64,000 nucleotides of DNA from Blautia sp. AF19-10LB (GCF_003461245.1 NZ_QTWS01000024.1:1576-65575), one strand, 5' to 3'. Positions 52,859 to 62,206 are shown, counted from the first letter of the stretch. Notes: a model not told the origin generated them from the letters alone. Program-made: numbers and translations.

Positions 52859-53479
52859 ATGGCTTATGGCAGAATCAGTAAAAAACAGCAGGAGATTCTG
52901 GATTACATCAAAAACGAAATCCTGAACAGAGGCTTCCCTCCTGCCGTAAGAGAAATTTGTGAAGCAGTTCATCTGAAATCCACATCTTCCGTACATTCTC
53001 ATCTGGAAGCCCTGGAGAAGAACGGTTATATCCGCAGAGATGCGACCAAACCAAGAGCAATTGAGATCATTGATGACAATTTTAACCTTGTCCGCAGAGA
53101 GGTTGTTAATGTTCCTCTCATCGGCACCGTAGCAGCAGGTCAGCCGATCCTCGCAGTCGAGAATATCGAGACGTATTTTCCTGTTCCGGCAGAATTCATG
53201 CCGAATGAGCAGAGTTTTATGCTCCGCGTCAAGGGTGACAGTATGATCAATGCCGGGATCTTCGACGGAGATCAGGTTCTTGTGAAACAGCAGGCGTCTG
53301 CAGAGAACGGAGATATCGTTGTTGCACTCGTTGAGGACTCCGCCACTGTAAAGACTTTCTATAAGGAAGACGGCTACTATCGTCTTCAGCCGGAGAACGA
53401 TTCCATGGATCCGATTCTGGTTCAGGATAATCTTCAGATTCTCGGCAAAGTCTTTGGTGTATTCCGCTTCTTTCAGTAA
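52859..53479 (+). CDS. lexA: LexA SOS repressor
   Basis: A 206-residue repressor; ATG 52859 follows TGGAGG. The N-terminal winged-helix domain includes '[20 protein letters not shown]'. The self-cleavage bond is Ala93-Gly94 in 'GTVAAGQP', and the Ser/Lys dyad is Ser128 in 'KGDSMINAG' and Lys165 in 'SATVKTFY'. On DNA damage RecA filaments trigger its cleavage. It is divergent from the HlyD-like gene and convergent with rsfS. Confidence 0.97.
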   Translation: MAYGRISKKQQEILDYIKNEILNRGFPPAVREICEAVHLKSTSSVHSHLEALEKNGYIRRDATKPRAIEIIDDNFNLVRREVVNVPLIGTVAAGQPILAVENIETYFPVPAEFMPNEQSFMLRVKGDSMINAGIFDGDQVLVKQQASAENGDIVVALVEDSATVKTFYKEDGYYRLQPENDSMDPILVQDNLQILGKVFGVFRFFQ

Positions 53480-53519
53480 GGATCGATCTTTCCTGTGCTT
53501 TGAATAATTTTATGCATAA

Positions 53520-53554
53520 CTAAAGCTCCGGACTGTTTTTGATCCGGAGCTTTA
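53520..53554. terminator. bidirectional terminator between lexA and rsfS
   Basis: A 12-bp perfect stem TAAAGCTCCGGA/TCCGGAGCTTTA (53521-53532 with 53543-53554) lies in the convergent gap of lexA and rsfS, with T-rich sequence on the outer sides. Confidence 0.75.
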
Positions 53555-53594
53555 GTATTTGCTTTATTTGTTTACATAATATATTTATGGTAAA

Positions 53595-53951
53595 TTATTT
53601 CAAAAACTCTTCCACATCGACTTCTTTTCCATCTCTCCAGATTCTCTCCAGATCATAGAAAAGACGGTTTTCTTCATCAAATACATGGATGATCAGATCA
53701 CCGTAGTCCATAAGGATCCAGTTGGAACCTCTTGTTCCCTCGACCTGTTTCGGCTCATAGCCGGCACGTCCGAGCTGTTCCTCTACGTTGTCTACCATTG
53801 CCTGTACCTGATTTAAGTTACTTCCGCTTGCAATCACGAAATAATCTGCGATCACGGAAACCTCATGGATGTCGATCACTTTGATATCGATCGCTTTCTT
53901 CTCATCCATGGCTTTGCAGGCAAGACGTACCATTTCCAGTTCTTTGTTCAT
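53595..53951 (-). CDS. rsfS: ribosome silencing factor RsfS
   Basis: A 118-residue protein that binds L14 on the large subunit and blocks subunit joining under starvation. ATG 53951 has AAAGGAA at suitable distance; the in-frame ATG at 53972 overlaps the nadD-yqeK stop. 'KKAIDIKVIDIHEVSVIADY' and 'WILMDYGDLIIHVFDEENR' (in part) are the family core. Its place after yqeK is standard for Firmicutes. Confidence 0.95.
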   Translation of the reverse strand: MNKELEMVRLACKAMDEKKAIDIKVIDIHEVSVIADYFVIASGSNLNQVQAMVDNVEEQLGRAGYEPKQVEGTRGSNWILMDYGDLIIHVFDEENRLFYDLERIWRDGKEVDVEEFLK

Positions 53952-53971
53952 AGCTTCTATTCCTTTCTGCA

Positions 53972-55243
53972 TCAGGCCTGTGTTTTATCCCCAAACCTGG
54001 TGTTATGCAAATCGCTGTAAAATTCAAATGCTTCTTTTGTTGCAGAATCGACGTCCTTCGGATTTTCTTCAAGGTAGGAAAGTGTATCCTTGAGAATCTC
54101 GTACATGCACTCATCCAGATCCTCAAAAGCAAGTTTTCTTACTTTGGTGAGATTTGGTGCTTTGTTTCTCGCCGGCTCAATGTAGTCTGCGATATATACG
54201 ATCTTTTCCAGAAGAGACATGTCTGGTCTTCCGGTTGTATGATAAGTAATGGAAGAAAGGATCTCTTTATCCTTGATTCCATACTTGACTTCTGCAACAT
54301 ATGCCCCTAATTTTGCATGAAGAAGAAACGGATGTGTTTTTTCAAACTCTGTAACCGGAATTTTATGTTCTTCACACATCTTAAGCTTTTTCTTGTTTGG
54401 AATGCATTTGGCACTGTCATGAAGAAGCCCTGCAGCCTGTGCATCTTTGAGGTCATATCCATGGACCATCGCCAGGGATGCGCAGGTATACATCACACCA
54501 AGGGTATGTGCATATCGGTCTTCATCAAGATATTTTGCCAGTTTCTTCTGCATTTTTATGAAATCATAATCTGCCATCTTTACGTTATCTCCCTCTGTCG
54601 GAGTCAGATCAGGTATCATCTCAGACGGATGATAGATCTGATTCTCCTCAATATAATTTACAACTGCATCCGGCACATAATAGCGGATACTCTTGTCTTC
54701 CTGATGCCACTGACGCAGAAGCTGACTGGAAATGTCGATATTGAGCGTCTCCAGTCGGATAAAACATCCTCCATACTGCTTTGAGAGATACGTCATCTCC
54801 TGATCCAGATTTTTTACAGGCACGTGGTCTCTGGTCGCAACAACGATCGTACACGCCTGGCAGATCCGGGCAGGCTCCATCCAGGTTGCAAAGTTATACA
54901 GAGAATCGGCTCCTATAATAAAGTAATAATCCGTATCCGGATTCTGTTTCTTAAGGGTCTCCAGAGTACAATAGGTATAGGTAAATCCCTCTGCATTCAT
55001 CTCGATCAGAGAAAGTTCAAAGTGCGGGTTTCCCTGGATCGCCAGATTCACCATCTCAACTCTCTGTTCATCAGATGCCCTTCCCTTACGGTTCCTCTTG
55101 TGCGGAGGATTCCCGGCCGGCATAAATAAGATCTTGTCAAGTCCAAGCTGTTCGTATGCCTTCTCTCCAAGGATCAGATGTCCGACATGGATGGGATCAA
55201 ACGTTCCTCCCATGATGCCGATTTTTTTTCGTCTGTTCTCCAT
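53972..55243 (-). CDS. nadD: NadD-YqeK fusion protein
   Basis: A 423-residue protein joining two enzymes. Residues 1-205 are nicotinate-mononucleotide adenylyltransferase, with 'GIMGGTFDPIHVGHLILGEK' (nucleotidyl-transfer motif G-G-T-F-D-P-x-H) and 'SSQLLRQ'-type C-terminus. Residues about 225-423 are the HD-domain YqeK hydrolase (Ap4A-type), with 'RYAHTLGV', 'AGLLHDSAK' and 'YHTTGRPDMSLLEKIVYIADY'. In many Firmicutes these are two adjacent genes; here one frame runs through with no stop in between. It makes NAD precursors and may degrade dinucleotide polyphosphates. Confidence 0.93.
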   Translation of the reverse strand: MENRRKKIGIMGGTFDPIHVGHLILGEKAYEQLGLDKILFMPAGNPPHKRNRKGRASDEQRVEMVNLAIQGNPHFELSLIEMNAEGFTYTYCTLETLKKQNPDTDYYFIIGADSLYNFATWMEPARICQACTIVVATRDHVPVKNLDQEMTYLSKQYGGCFIRLETLNIDISSQLLRQWHQEDKSIRYYVPDAVVNYIEENQIYHPSEMIPDLTPTEGDNVKMADYDFIKMQKKLAKYLDEDRYAHTLGVMYTCASLAMVHGYDLKDAQAAGLLHDSAKCIPNKKKLKMCEEHKIPVTEFEKTHPFLLHAKLGAYVAEVKYGIKDKEILSSITYHTTGRPDMSLLEKIVYIADYIEPARNKAPNLTKVRKLAFEDLDECMYEILKDTLSYLEENPKDVDSATKEAFEFYSDLHNTRFGDKTQA

Positions 55244-55261
55244 ACCTGTTCCTCCCTGATG

Positions 55262-55552
55262 TTACGGAAGAATGATCTTTTTCTTTTCTTTCTTGCCTTC
55301 GCGGTACAGAACGATCTTTCGTCCGATGACCTGTACGACCTGGGCATGTGTTCTTTCTGCCAGAACCTCTGCCATCTGACGCGGGTCATCCAGGCAGTTC
55401 TGAAGTACACTGATCTTGATCAGCTCTCTTGCTGCAAGTGCTTCGTCAACAGCCGCTGTGTTTTCCGGTGTGACAGATCCTTTGCCAAGCTGCATGATCG
55501 GTTCCATTTTCATTGCAAGCCCTTTCAGGTATGCTCTCTGTTTGCTTGTCAT
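55262..55552 (-). CDS. yhbY: ribosome assembly RNA-binding protein YhbY
   Basis: A 96-residue CRM-domain protein that associates with pre-50S subunits. 'LTSKQRAYLKGLAMKMEPIM'-type N-terminus, 'LGKGSVTPENTAAVDEAL' with the GxxG loop region, and 'VQVIGRKIVLYR' are seen. It lies between obgE and nadD-yqeK, a conserved order. Confidence 0.94.
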   Translation of the reverse strand: MTSKQRAYLKGLAMKMEPIMQLGKGSVTPENTAAVDEALAARELIKISVLQNCLDDPRQMAEVLAERTHAQVVQVIGRKIVLYREGKKEKKKIILP

Positions 55553-55566
55553 ATTTTCAGACCTTT

Positions 55567-56859
55567 CTATTTGTAATAATCAAAGTCAAAGCCGTACATA
55601 CGGACTGTGTTTCCTTCTTCGATACCAGCTTTTTCCAGTTCCTCAAGGATTCCGCCTTCTTTGAGGAAACGCTGGAAGAATGCGAAGCCTTTCTCGGAAT
55701 CGAGGTTGGTATATCCGAGCATCTTTTCGATCTTCGGTCCCTCTACGATGAAGATCTCCGGATCATCCGGATCTCTCTCTACTGTAAATGGAAGATTCTC
55801 TGCAAACAGTTCGTCCTCCGGGAAGAATTCCTGTTCAAATACGATCCTCTCTGCCGGTGCGCTGTTCAGAAGCTCTTTGATCCCATAAATGAGTTCCTTA
55901 AGCCCCTGACCTGTTACTGCTGAGATCGGGTAAACTTTGATCCCCTGTGGTTCAAATTCTGCTTTGAGACGGTCGATCGGATTTTCCTCTCCGTCGTCAA
56001 AAATGCAGTCGATTTTGTTTGCCGCAATGAGTTGCGGTCTTGCTGCGATCTCCGGATTGTATGCTTCCAGTTCCTTGTTGATCTTATGGATATCGTCCAC
56101 CGGATCACGGCCTTCTGTAGATGCAGCATCTACGATATGCACAAGGACACGGGTACGCTCAATGTGTCTCAGGAATTCATGTCCAAGACCAACACCCTCA
56201 GATGCTCCCTCGATCAGTCCCGGGATATCTGCGATAACAAATCCGCCATTCTCAGTATCTACCACACCAAGGTTCGGACTCAGTGTTGTGAAGTGATAAT
56301 TGGCGATCTTTGGCTGTGCATTGGTGACTCTGGAAAGGAAAGTGGATTTGCCGACATTCGGGAATCCTACAAGTCCTACGTCTGCGATCACCTTAAGTTC
56401 CAGAAGAACTTCCAGCTCCTGTGCAGGCTGTCCCGGCTGTGCATACTTCGGAACCTGCATGGTTGCTGTCGCATAATGCTGGTTTCCTTTGCCGCCTCTT
56501 CCTCCTTTGAGCACGATCTGTCTGCGGTTTTCACCGGACATATCCGCAATGACCTTGCGTGACTGTGCTTCCATGATAACGGTCCCTTCTGGAACTTTGA
56601 GGACGATATCATCGCCGTCAGCTCCGTGGCAGCGTTTCTTGCCGCCTTCCTGTCCGTCCTGTGCCTTAAATTTTCTCTTATGACGGTATTCTCCAAGCGT
56701 ATTCTGACCTTCGTCCACTTCGAAGATCACGTCTCCGCCTCTTCCTCCGTCTCCGCCGTCAGGACCGCCATTCGGCACGTACAGCTCTCGGCGGAAGCTT
56801 ACATGTCCATCTCCGCCTTTTCCTGAACGGATGATAATTTTTGCTCTGTCTGCAAACAT
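55567..56859 (-). CDS. obgE: GTPase ObgE
   Basis: A 430-residue GTPase for 50S assembly and stress control. Residues 1-157 form the Gly-rich Obg fold ('GKGGDGHVSFRRELYVPNGG'). The G domain (about 158-335) has G1 'GFPNVGKST', G3 'DIPGLIEGA' and G4 'NKID'. A C-terminal OCT domain (about 350-430) is present, as usual in Gram-positive bacteria. It follows rpmA after a partial terminator. Confidence 0.97.
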   Translation of the reverse strand: MFADRAKIIIRSGKGGDGHVSFRRELYVPNGGPDGGDGGRGGDVIFEVDEGQNTLGEYRHKRKFKAQDGQEGGKKRCHGADGDDIVLKVPEGTVIMEAQSRKVIADMSGENRRQIVLKGGRGGKGNQHYATATMQVPKYAQPGQPAQELEVLLELKVIADVGLVGFPNVGKSTFLSRVTNAQPKIANYHFTTLSPNLGVVDTENGGFVIADIPGLIEGASEGVGLGHEFLRHIERTRVLVHIVDAASTEGRDPVDDIHKINKELEAYNPEIAARPQLIAANKIDCIFDDGEENPIDRLKAEFEPQGIKVYPISAVTGQGLKELIYGIKELLNSAPAERIVFEQEFFPEDELFAENLPFTVERDPDDPEIFIVEGPKIEKMLGYTNLDSEKGFAFFQRFLKEGGILEELEKAGIEEGNTVRMYGFDFDYYK

Positions 56860-56893
56860 ATATGTCGCTCCTCTTTTATTTTGAATTCAAAGA

Positions 56894-56924
56894 AAGGCTC
56901 CAAACCTGAACGATTTGAAGCCTT
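56894..56924 (-). terminator. partial terminator between rpmA and obgE
   Basis: An 11-bp stem (56894-56904 with 56914-56924, one G-T type pair) with a T-rich stretch on the minus-strand 3' side. It would trim transcription from the abundant ribosomal genes into obgE. Confidence 0.6.
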
Positions 56925-56937
56925 ACGCTGAACTTGA

Positions 56938-57225
56938 TTATTCTGCCTCTACCGGAACGATAGAAACCTGTTTCTTATCGCGTCCTTTTCTGGTGAATCT
57001 TACTACACCATCTGTCAGTGCAAATAATGTATAGTCTTTACCGCAGCCTACATTTTCACCTGGGTGAATCTTTGTTCCACGCTGTCTGTAAAGGATGTTT
57101 CCAGCTTTAACAAACTGTCCGTCTGCTCTTTTGGCACCTAATCTCTTAGACTCGGAGTCACGGCCGTTCTTTGTAGAACCAACACCTTTTTTATGTGCGA
57201 ATAACTGAAGGTTCATTTTCATCAT
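56938..57225 (-). CDS. rpmA: 50S ribosomal protein L27
   Basis: A 95-residue protein with the Firmicute N-terminal extension ending in 'NLQLFA' before '[14 protein letters not shown]'. The Prp protease encoded upstream removes this extension so that the mature N-terminus can reach the peptidyl-transferase centre. Two adjacent ATGs (57225, 57222) are possible; GGAGG is better spaced to 57222. Confidence 0.97.
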   Translation of the reverse strand: MMKMNLQLFAHKKGVGSTKNGRDSESKRLGAKRADGQFVKAGNILYRQRGTKIHPGENVGCGKDYTLFALTDGVVRFTRKGRDKKQVSIVPVEAE

Positions 57226-57229
57226 GTCA

Positions 57230-57550
57230 TTACACCTCCCTGACTTTTACTTTTAAATAACGTTTTGAATAACTATGCTCAATTTCTGTCAGTCCGAGAA
57301 CAAGGGAATCCATCAGAAGAGTTCCCCCTTCTGAAATCGGTTCGGTAAAAGTGAAGGATACGAAGCCGTCACTCTCCTCTGCCTCTATATGATCTTTCGT
57401 CAGCTGATCCAGAGAATTTACCGTGTTGATTACGAGAGTGGAGACAGCGGCACATATGATGTCGTATCCCTCTTCTGCGTATCCGGCATGTCCTTTGGAT
57501 GTAAAACTGATATAGGAATTGTTCTTCTTACTGACTGTCACTGTAATCAT
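57230..57550 (-). CDS. prp: ribosomal-processing cysteine protease Prp
   Basis: A 106-residue Cys protease, placed between L21 and L27 genes as in other Firmicutes. The catalytic pair is His21 in '[19 protein letters not shown]' and Cys33 of the same segment. It cleaves the N-terminal extension of L27 (and related phage scaffold proteins). Its start is 12 bases after the rplU stop. Confidence 0.95.
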   Translation of the reverse strand: MITVTVSKKNNSYISFTSKGHAGYAEEGYDIICAAVSTLVINTVNSLDQLTKDHIEAEESDGFVSFTFTEPISEGGTLLMDSLVLGLTEIEHSYSKRYLKVKVREV

Positions 57551-57562
57551 GCAAACACCAGA

Positions 57563-57868
57563 TTAAGCGTTGATCTTTTCGATTTTAACTTTAGTGAACT
57601 GCTGTCTGTGACCGTTTTTCTTGTGATATCCAGTTTTTCTTTTGTATTTGTAAACGATAACTTTTTTAGCTTTTCCGTTTTCAACTACAGAAGCGGTAAC
57701 ACTGGCATTGGCTACATCTGCTCCAACTTTTAAACCTTCGTTGCTAACTGCAAGAACGTTATCAAAAGTAACGGTTTCACCAGCTTCAACACCGAGTTTC
57801 TCAACTCTGATTACGTCGCCCTCGGCAACTTTGTACTGTTTACCACCTGTTGCAATAATTGCGTACAT
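57563..57868 (-). CDS. rplU: 50S ribosomal protein L21
   Basis: A 101-residue protein; ATG 57868 ('[14 protein letters not shown]') follows AGGAGGTG. The C-terminal '[20 protein letters not shown]' is the conserved rRNA-binding part. First gene of the rplU-prp-rpmA-obgE unit. Confidence 0.97.
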   Translation of the reverse strand: MYAIIATGGKQYKVAEGDVIRVEKLGVEAGETVTFDNVLAVSNEGLKVGADVANASVTASVVENGKAKKVIVYKYKRKTGYHKKNGHRQQFTKVKIEKINA

Positions 57869-57966
57869 CTGTGGCACCTCCTATGAACTTTACTCGCCAG
57901 ATGTGGTGGGATGAAGATTTTTTAGCAAAATCTCATGCTCTTAAACCTCTCTGTGCGGCATCTTCT
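57869..57966 (-). ncRNA. L21 leader region
   Basis: A roughly 98-nt 5' leader between the promoter and rplU. The position matches the autoregulatory L21 leader known in Firmicutes, and the minus strand shows a potential helix with AGAUUUU/AAAAUCU near 57910-57930. The fold was not computed. Confidence 0.5.
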
Positions 57967-57968
57967 GT

Positions 57969-57997
57969 ATAATAGCATGATGTAGTTTATTCGTCAA
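57969..57997 (-). promoter_or_regulatory. promoter of the rplU operon
   Basis: On the minus strand, TTGACG (57997-57992), 17 bp, TATTAT (57974-57969). Confidence 0.75.
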
Positions 57998-58015
57998 GTG
58001 TTTTTTTCTAAAATT

Positions 58016-58150
58016 TAAAAAAATATTAAAACCGTGCGAGGGGGACGATCTCGGAGTTGCGAACGGCCGAATTTCCCCCTCGCGCCCCCCTTTTTGGCCA
58101 CCGCTAAAACCGTCGTTTGAGGGACGCGGAAGGCGCTGTGCTGTTCCGCT
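58016..58150. repeat. GC-rich palindromic element with terminator form
   Basis: This part of the 370-base gap between rplU and the RNase gene is sharply GC-rich in an AT-rich setting. A perfect 10-bp inverted repeat GCGAGGGGGA/TCCCCCTCGC (58036-58045 with 58074-58083) encloses 28 bases. On the minus strand it is followed by ACGGTTTTAATATTTTTTT, so it can serve as terminator of the RNase E/G operon. The remaining GC-rich stretch (58084-58150) is unexplained and could be a small mobile repeat. The region 58151-58238 is AT-rich with nothing evident. Confidence 0.5.
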
Positions 58151-58238
58151 AGGAATTATAAGTTTACATAATTTTAATTATGTTAACAATCCTTCAAATA
58201 ATGATGATAGGGATTGCTTCTATATTAATTGTTTATTG

Positions 58239-59468
58239 TCACTGCTGCTGTTGATGTAGGTCTCTTAGGTCTTCTATTAGTGGGCGGCGGACTTTTTGGC
58301 GGGTCATTTCTAGGATGTGCAGTGGGGTGATGTCTATTGCTTTGCATTTGACTGGGTCTTTGCGTAGTTGTTTCTGGAGGACGTGGAAGAGTTCGTCCTG
58401 GTGGTCGAGGTTTTGCATGTTGATGAAATCAACTAGGATGATGCCGGAGAGGTTGCGGAGGCGGATTTGGCGGGCAATTTCTGTGGCGGCTTCTAGGTTG
58501 ATCTTTCGGTAGGTTTCTTCAGCTTTTTTCTTGGCGGTGTATTTTCCGCTGTTTACGTCTATGGAAACGAAGGCTTCGGTTTGTTGGATGACTAGGAAGC
58601 CTCCGCTTTTGAGCCAGATTTTTTCGTGGCGTACTTCATCGATTGCGGATTCCAGGCTGTATAGTTTATATAATGGAAGGAGTTTGTCCTGGTATAAGTT
58701 CAGGATTTGTAGTTTGTCTGGTTGGAATTCGCTTAGGTACTCGGAAATTTTTTCGTAAATGGCTGGGATGTCTGTAACGATCTCATCGAGATCGCGTGTA
58801 TAGATGTCGCGGACTGCTGCCAGGTAGAACGATTCTGATTCATATAAAAGGCTGTAGCAGGTGCGGTTTCGGCCGTGGAGGGCTGTTTTTTCGTACTGCT
58901 TTTTCAGAAGGTTCAGTTCGTGGAGGAATTCTTCCTTAGTGGCTTCGGCGGCGTTGGTGCGGGCTATGAGGCCGTAGGGGCGGTCTGGGAGGTTTCGTTC
59001 TTCTTCCAGCCATTTGTTCAAAAGGCTGCCCTCTTCTTTGGAAAGTTTGTTGGAGAAGCCTATTTTGCGGTTGCCGGTAGTGAGGACGAGGTATTTGCCG
59101 GAAAAGTTCAGGTTTGTAGTCAGGGCTGGGAGTTTCCCTTTCATGGCTTCGCGGTTGATCTGAACCAGGAGCTGGTCGCCAGGGCGCAGGGGCTGGTCTG
59201 ACTTACGTCCGTCTGCGTAAATGGCGTTTGTGCACTGATTCAGTGGAAGGTAGCCGTTTACGGAATCGCTTAAACGGACAAAAGCCGCCTGGATATTGGC
59301 GGCAATGTTTTCGACTTGTCCTACATAAATGTTGTTAAGAGTGTTTTTCTTTCCGGACGGCTCCAGACGAAGTTCTACGACCTTCTGGTCTCTGAAGACT
59401 GCACAGACAGTACAGAGTACTTCGTCAAGGAGTATTTCCGTAATGATCAGCTTATTCAACTTCTTCAC
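58239..59468 (-). CDS. rng: ribonuclease E/G family protein
   Basis: A 409-residue endoribonuclease, smaller than RNase G. An S1-like RNA-binding part (about 45-130, 'YVGQVENIAANIQAAFVRL') precedes the DNase-I-like catalytic part, with 'FVSIDVNSGKYT' (catalytic Asp) and 'GIILVDFINM' (second Asp). The Zn-link CPxCxGxG motif of RNase E/G is not evident near the C-terminus, where the protein ends in 'DLRDLHQQQQ'. The GTG start overlaps the upstream gene by 17 bases. It is the last gene of the radical-SAM unit. Confidence 0.88.
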   Translation of the reverse strand: MKKLNKLIITEILLDEVLCTVCAVFRDQKVVELRLEPSGKKNTLNNIYVGQVENIAANIQAAFVRLSDSVNGYLPLNQCTNAIYADGRKSDQPLRPGDQLLVQINREAMKGKLPALTTNLNFSGKYLVLTTGNRKIGFSNKLSKEEGSLLNKWLEEERNLPDRPYGLIARTNAAEATKEEFLHELNLLKKQYEKTALHGRNRTCYSLLYESESFYLAAVRDIYTRDLDEIVTDIPAIYEKISEYLSEFQPDKLQILNLYQDKLLPLYKLYSLESAIDEVRHEKIWLKSGGFLVIQQTEAFVSIDVNSGKYTAKKKAEETYRKINLEAATEIARQIRLRNLSGIILVDFINMQNLDHQDELFHVLQKQLRKDPVKCKAIDITPLHILEMTRQKVRRPLIEDLRDLHQQQQ

Positions 59469-60159
59469 CTAATGCTTCCATAGAAATAAGTTTCCGGTGT
59501 TCTTCATCGCCTTTGTTGGCATAGATCTCGCGGCGTTCGATCATGTATGCGAACGGAAGTGGCTCCTCTCCCATCCATCGAAGGAAAGTGTCCATGACAA
59601 GTTCCGGTTTGGTGTAGTTGGAACTTGCAGAAGCGAGCTGCATGAAAACTCCCTCGCCGTCGAGATGCATTTCATAAATATACGGACGGATGTCTATGGT
59701 TTTTTCACTGCGCTTTGTTTTCTTGGTCACAATGATCTCTTTCTGGGAAAGAAATTCGTCCAGTTTCTCTCTCCAGGATGCAGCAGGTTCTTTTCCCTCA
59801 CGGAACTGTACGAAATAGTCAGCTGCTGCCACCAGAGCCATGGCTGTGCTTGCCTTGCCATCCTCTACCTGACGGGCAGAACATACAGAAACGCCGTCCA
59901 CCATGACTGCATTCAGACGTTCCTCGATCTCTTTTGTCGGAACAGTCTCTGTCAGTTCCATGTCAAAATATTCCCCGAGACTGGTAGTTCCTACACCAAG
60001 AGGTGCTGCAAAGGACATGATCATATGCGGGCTGTATCCGCCGGAAAAAGCAACCGGCAGTTCTGCACGGCGGATCGCTTTCTGGAAATAACGCATAGTA
60101 TCCAGATGTCCTACAAATTTCATATGACCGGTTTTTGCAAATTTAATTCTTACTTTCAC
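59452..60159 (-). CDS. TIGR03936-family radical SAM-associated protein
   Basis: A 235-residue protein of the DUF2344/TIGR03936 family, which accompanies the TIGR03960 radical SAM protein (fused in some species). GTG 60159 is preferred: AAAGGAGG lies 6 nt upstream and the protein then begins 'VKVRIKFAKTGHMKFVGHLD'. 'RRAELPVAFSGGYSPHM' is conserved. Function not established; a tRNA or rRNA modification role has been suggested by association. It overlaps both neighbours. Confidence 0.88.
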   Translation of the reverse strand: MKVRIKFAKTGHMKFVGHLDTMRYFQKAIRRAELPVAFSGGYSPHMIMSFAAPLGVGTTSLGEYFDMELTETVPTKEIEERLNAVMVDGVSVCSARQVEDGKASTAMALVAAADYFVQFREGKEPAASWREKLDEFLSQKEIIVTKKTKRSEKTIDIRPYIYEMHLDGEGVFMQLASASSNYTKPELVMDTFLRWMGEEPLPFAYMIERREIYANKGDEEHRKLISMEALGEEVE

Positions 60160-62014
60160 AGCACACACCTCCTTTGTATTTGAGAACGCCACAGCCGGAA
60201 CATTTCTGACGGCAGTTCGGTGTTACAGTCTCTGCTTTTGCCTGCTCCCACTCGCGGATCAGGAACTTCTTGGTCACGCCTGCATCAATGAAATCCCATG
60301 GAAGGATCTCATCTGTGCTGCGTTCACGAAGGGTATAGAATTCGATATCCACACCTGTTTCTTTGAAAGCTTCTTTCCAGATATCATAATGGAAACTTTC
60401 GGACCAGGCATCATAAAGGGCACCTTTTTCGTATGCTTTGAGAATGACTTTGGAACAGCGTCTGTCGCCTCTTGCAAGGAATCCTTCCAGAACGGTGACA
60501 TCCGGTTCATGCCAGTTGTAGCGGATGCTTCTCTGGTTCAGCTGAGAGCGGATCTCATTTTTGACAACTTTTGCTTTCTCAATAAAATCTTCCTCACGGA
60601 ACATCGGAGCCCACTGGAACGGAGTGAACGGCTTCGGAACAAAGAAAGATGTACTGACATTGATCTGTACCTTTCCTCTTCGCTGTTCTTTCGGAACGAC
60701 TTCATAATAAGTTTCTGCGATCTTCTGGGCAAGATGTGCAATTCCCTTCATGTCATCCTCTGTTTCTGTCGGAAGTCCGAGCATGAAATAAAGTTTTACC
60801 TGATTCCAGCCGCCCTTGAAGGCCTCGCCGGCACCGTGAAGGATATCTTCCTCGGTAAGTCCCTTGTTGATCACATTACGAAGACGCTGAGATCCCGCCT
60901 CCGGAGCAAAAGTCAGGCTGCTTTTCTTGACATCCTGCACCTTGCTCATGACATCCAGGGCAAAAGCATCGATTCGAAGAGACGGCAGGGAAATATTGAC
61001 TGCCTCATCACGGAATTCATCGATCAGGAAGTTTACGATTTCTTTGAGCTGACTGTAGTCACTGGAGCTCAGAGAACTTAAGGAAATCTCCTCATGCCCG
61101 GTATTCTTGAGCATGATCCTTGCAGATTCCTTGAGAGTCTCCACGTCACGCTCCCTTGTCGGACGGTAGATCATACCCGCCTGACAGAAACGGCAGCCTC
61201 GGATACAGCCACGCTGGATCTCCAGTGTGACACGGTCCTGTGTCGCCTTGATATGTGGAACGACCGGTGCTTCCAATTTGTTGTAGTCTCTGTCCATATC
61301 GATGATGAGCTGTTTTTCTACTTTTTCCGGCACATCTGCATGCTTTGAACGGAAGGATTCAATCGTACCGTCTTCTTTGTAGGTAACTTCATAGAGAGAC
61401 GGCACATAGATTCCCGGAATCTGTGCAGCTTTCAGAAGGAAGTCCTGCCTGCTGCCGCCGGCTTTCTTATTTGCCTTATATGCGTCAAACAGAGCGCCAT
61501 AAACAGTCTCTCCCTCTCCAATATAAAAGAGGTCAAAAAACTCTGCCAGTGGCTCTGGATTATAAGCACATGCACCGCCACCGATCACGAGCGGATCATC
61601 TTCGACACGTTCTGCTGCCCGGAACGGAATTCCACTGAGATCCAGAAGCTGAAGTACATTGGTATAACACATCTCATATCCGAGAGTGATCCCAAGGAAA
61701 TCAAACTCCTTTACCGGATCCTGGGACTCCAGAGTAAAGAGCGGGATCTTCTCCTCACGCATGATCTTGTCCAGATCCGTCCACGGAGAAAAAAGACGCT
61801 CACACCATACGTCGTCTCTTTTATTAAACATATCATATAAGATCATCATGCCGAGATTTGACATACCGATCTCATACACATCCGGGAATGCCATCGCAAA
61901 GCGGATATCTACATCATCTTTGTTTTTCATGACTGCATTGACCTCGCCGCCAATGTAGCGCGCGGCCTTGTCGATCTGCAGCAGTATCTCATCGCGTAAT
62001 GCTAATTTTCTCAT
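60143..62014 (-). CDS. TIGR03960-family B12-binding radical SAM protein
   Basis: A 623-residue protein. An N-terminal B12-binding-like region (about 40-200, 'FPDVYEIGMSNLGMMILYD') precedes the radical SAM domain with the cluster motif CIRGCRFCQAG (CxxxCxxC) near residue 272. 'LTFAPEAGSQRLRNVINKGL' and 'VKLYFMLGLPTETEDDM' are typical. A Cys-rich C-terminus (CRQKCSGCG) may bind a further metal. The substrate is unknown. It leads the operon with the TIGR03936 and RNase E/G genes. Confidence 0.92.
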   Translation of the reverse strand: MRKLALRDEILLQIDKAARYIGGEVNAVMKNKDDVDIRFAMAFPDVYEIGMSNLGMMILYDMFNKRDDVWCERLFSPWTDLDKIMREEKIPLFTLESQDPVKEFDFLGITLGYEMCYTNVLQLLDLSGIPFRAAERVEDDPLVIGGGACAYNPEPLAEFFDLFYIGEGETVYGALFDAYKANKKAGGSRQDFLLKAAQIPGIYVPSLYEVTYKEDGTIESFRSKHADVPEKVEKQLIIDMDRDYNKLEAPVVPHIKATQDRVTLEIQRGCIRGCRFCQAGMIYRPTRERDVETLKESARIMLKNTGHEEISLSSLSSSDYSQLKEIVNFLIDEFRDEAVNISLPSLRIDAFALDVMSKVQDVKKSSLTFAPEAGSQRLRNVINKGLTEEDILHGAGEAFKGGWNQVKLYFMLGLPTETEDDMKGIAHLAQKIAETYYEVVPKEQRRGKVQINVSTSFFVPKPFTPFQWAPMFREEDFIEKAKVVKNEIRSQLNQRSIRYNWHEPDVTVLEGFLARGDRRCSKVILKAYEKGALYDAWSESFHYDIWKEAFKETGVDIEFYTLRERSTDEILPWDFIDAGVTKKFLIREWEQAKAETVTPNCRQKCSGCGVLKYKGGVCCESKN

Positions 62015-62206
62015 AGTTTTCCTTTCACTTTTTGAAGCAAAAAAATAACCTCACTGTTTCAGGGATATGTGAGACCATTTTAATACATTGTAATAATGAC
62101 TGTTAACAATGTTTTTTATTATAAACAGATTATCAAAGAAGTGCAAGTGTTCCTTTTCATATCTTATTTTTAAAACTTAATCTTACCCCTTTGTATGATT
62201 ATAAAA

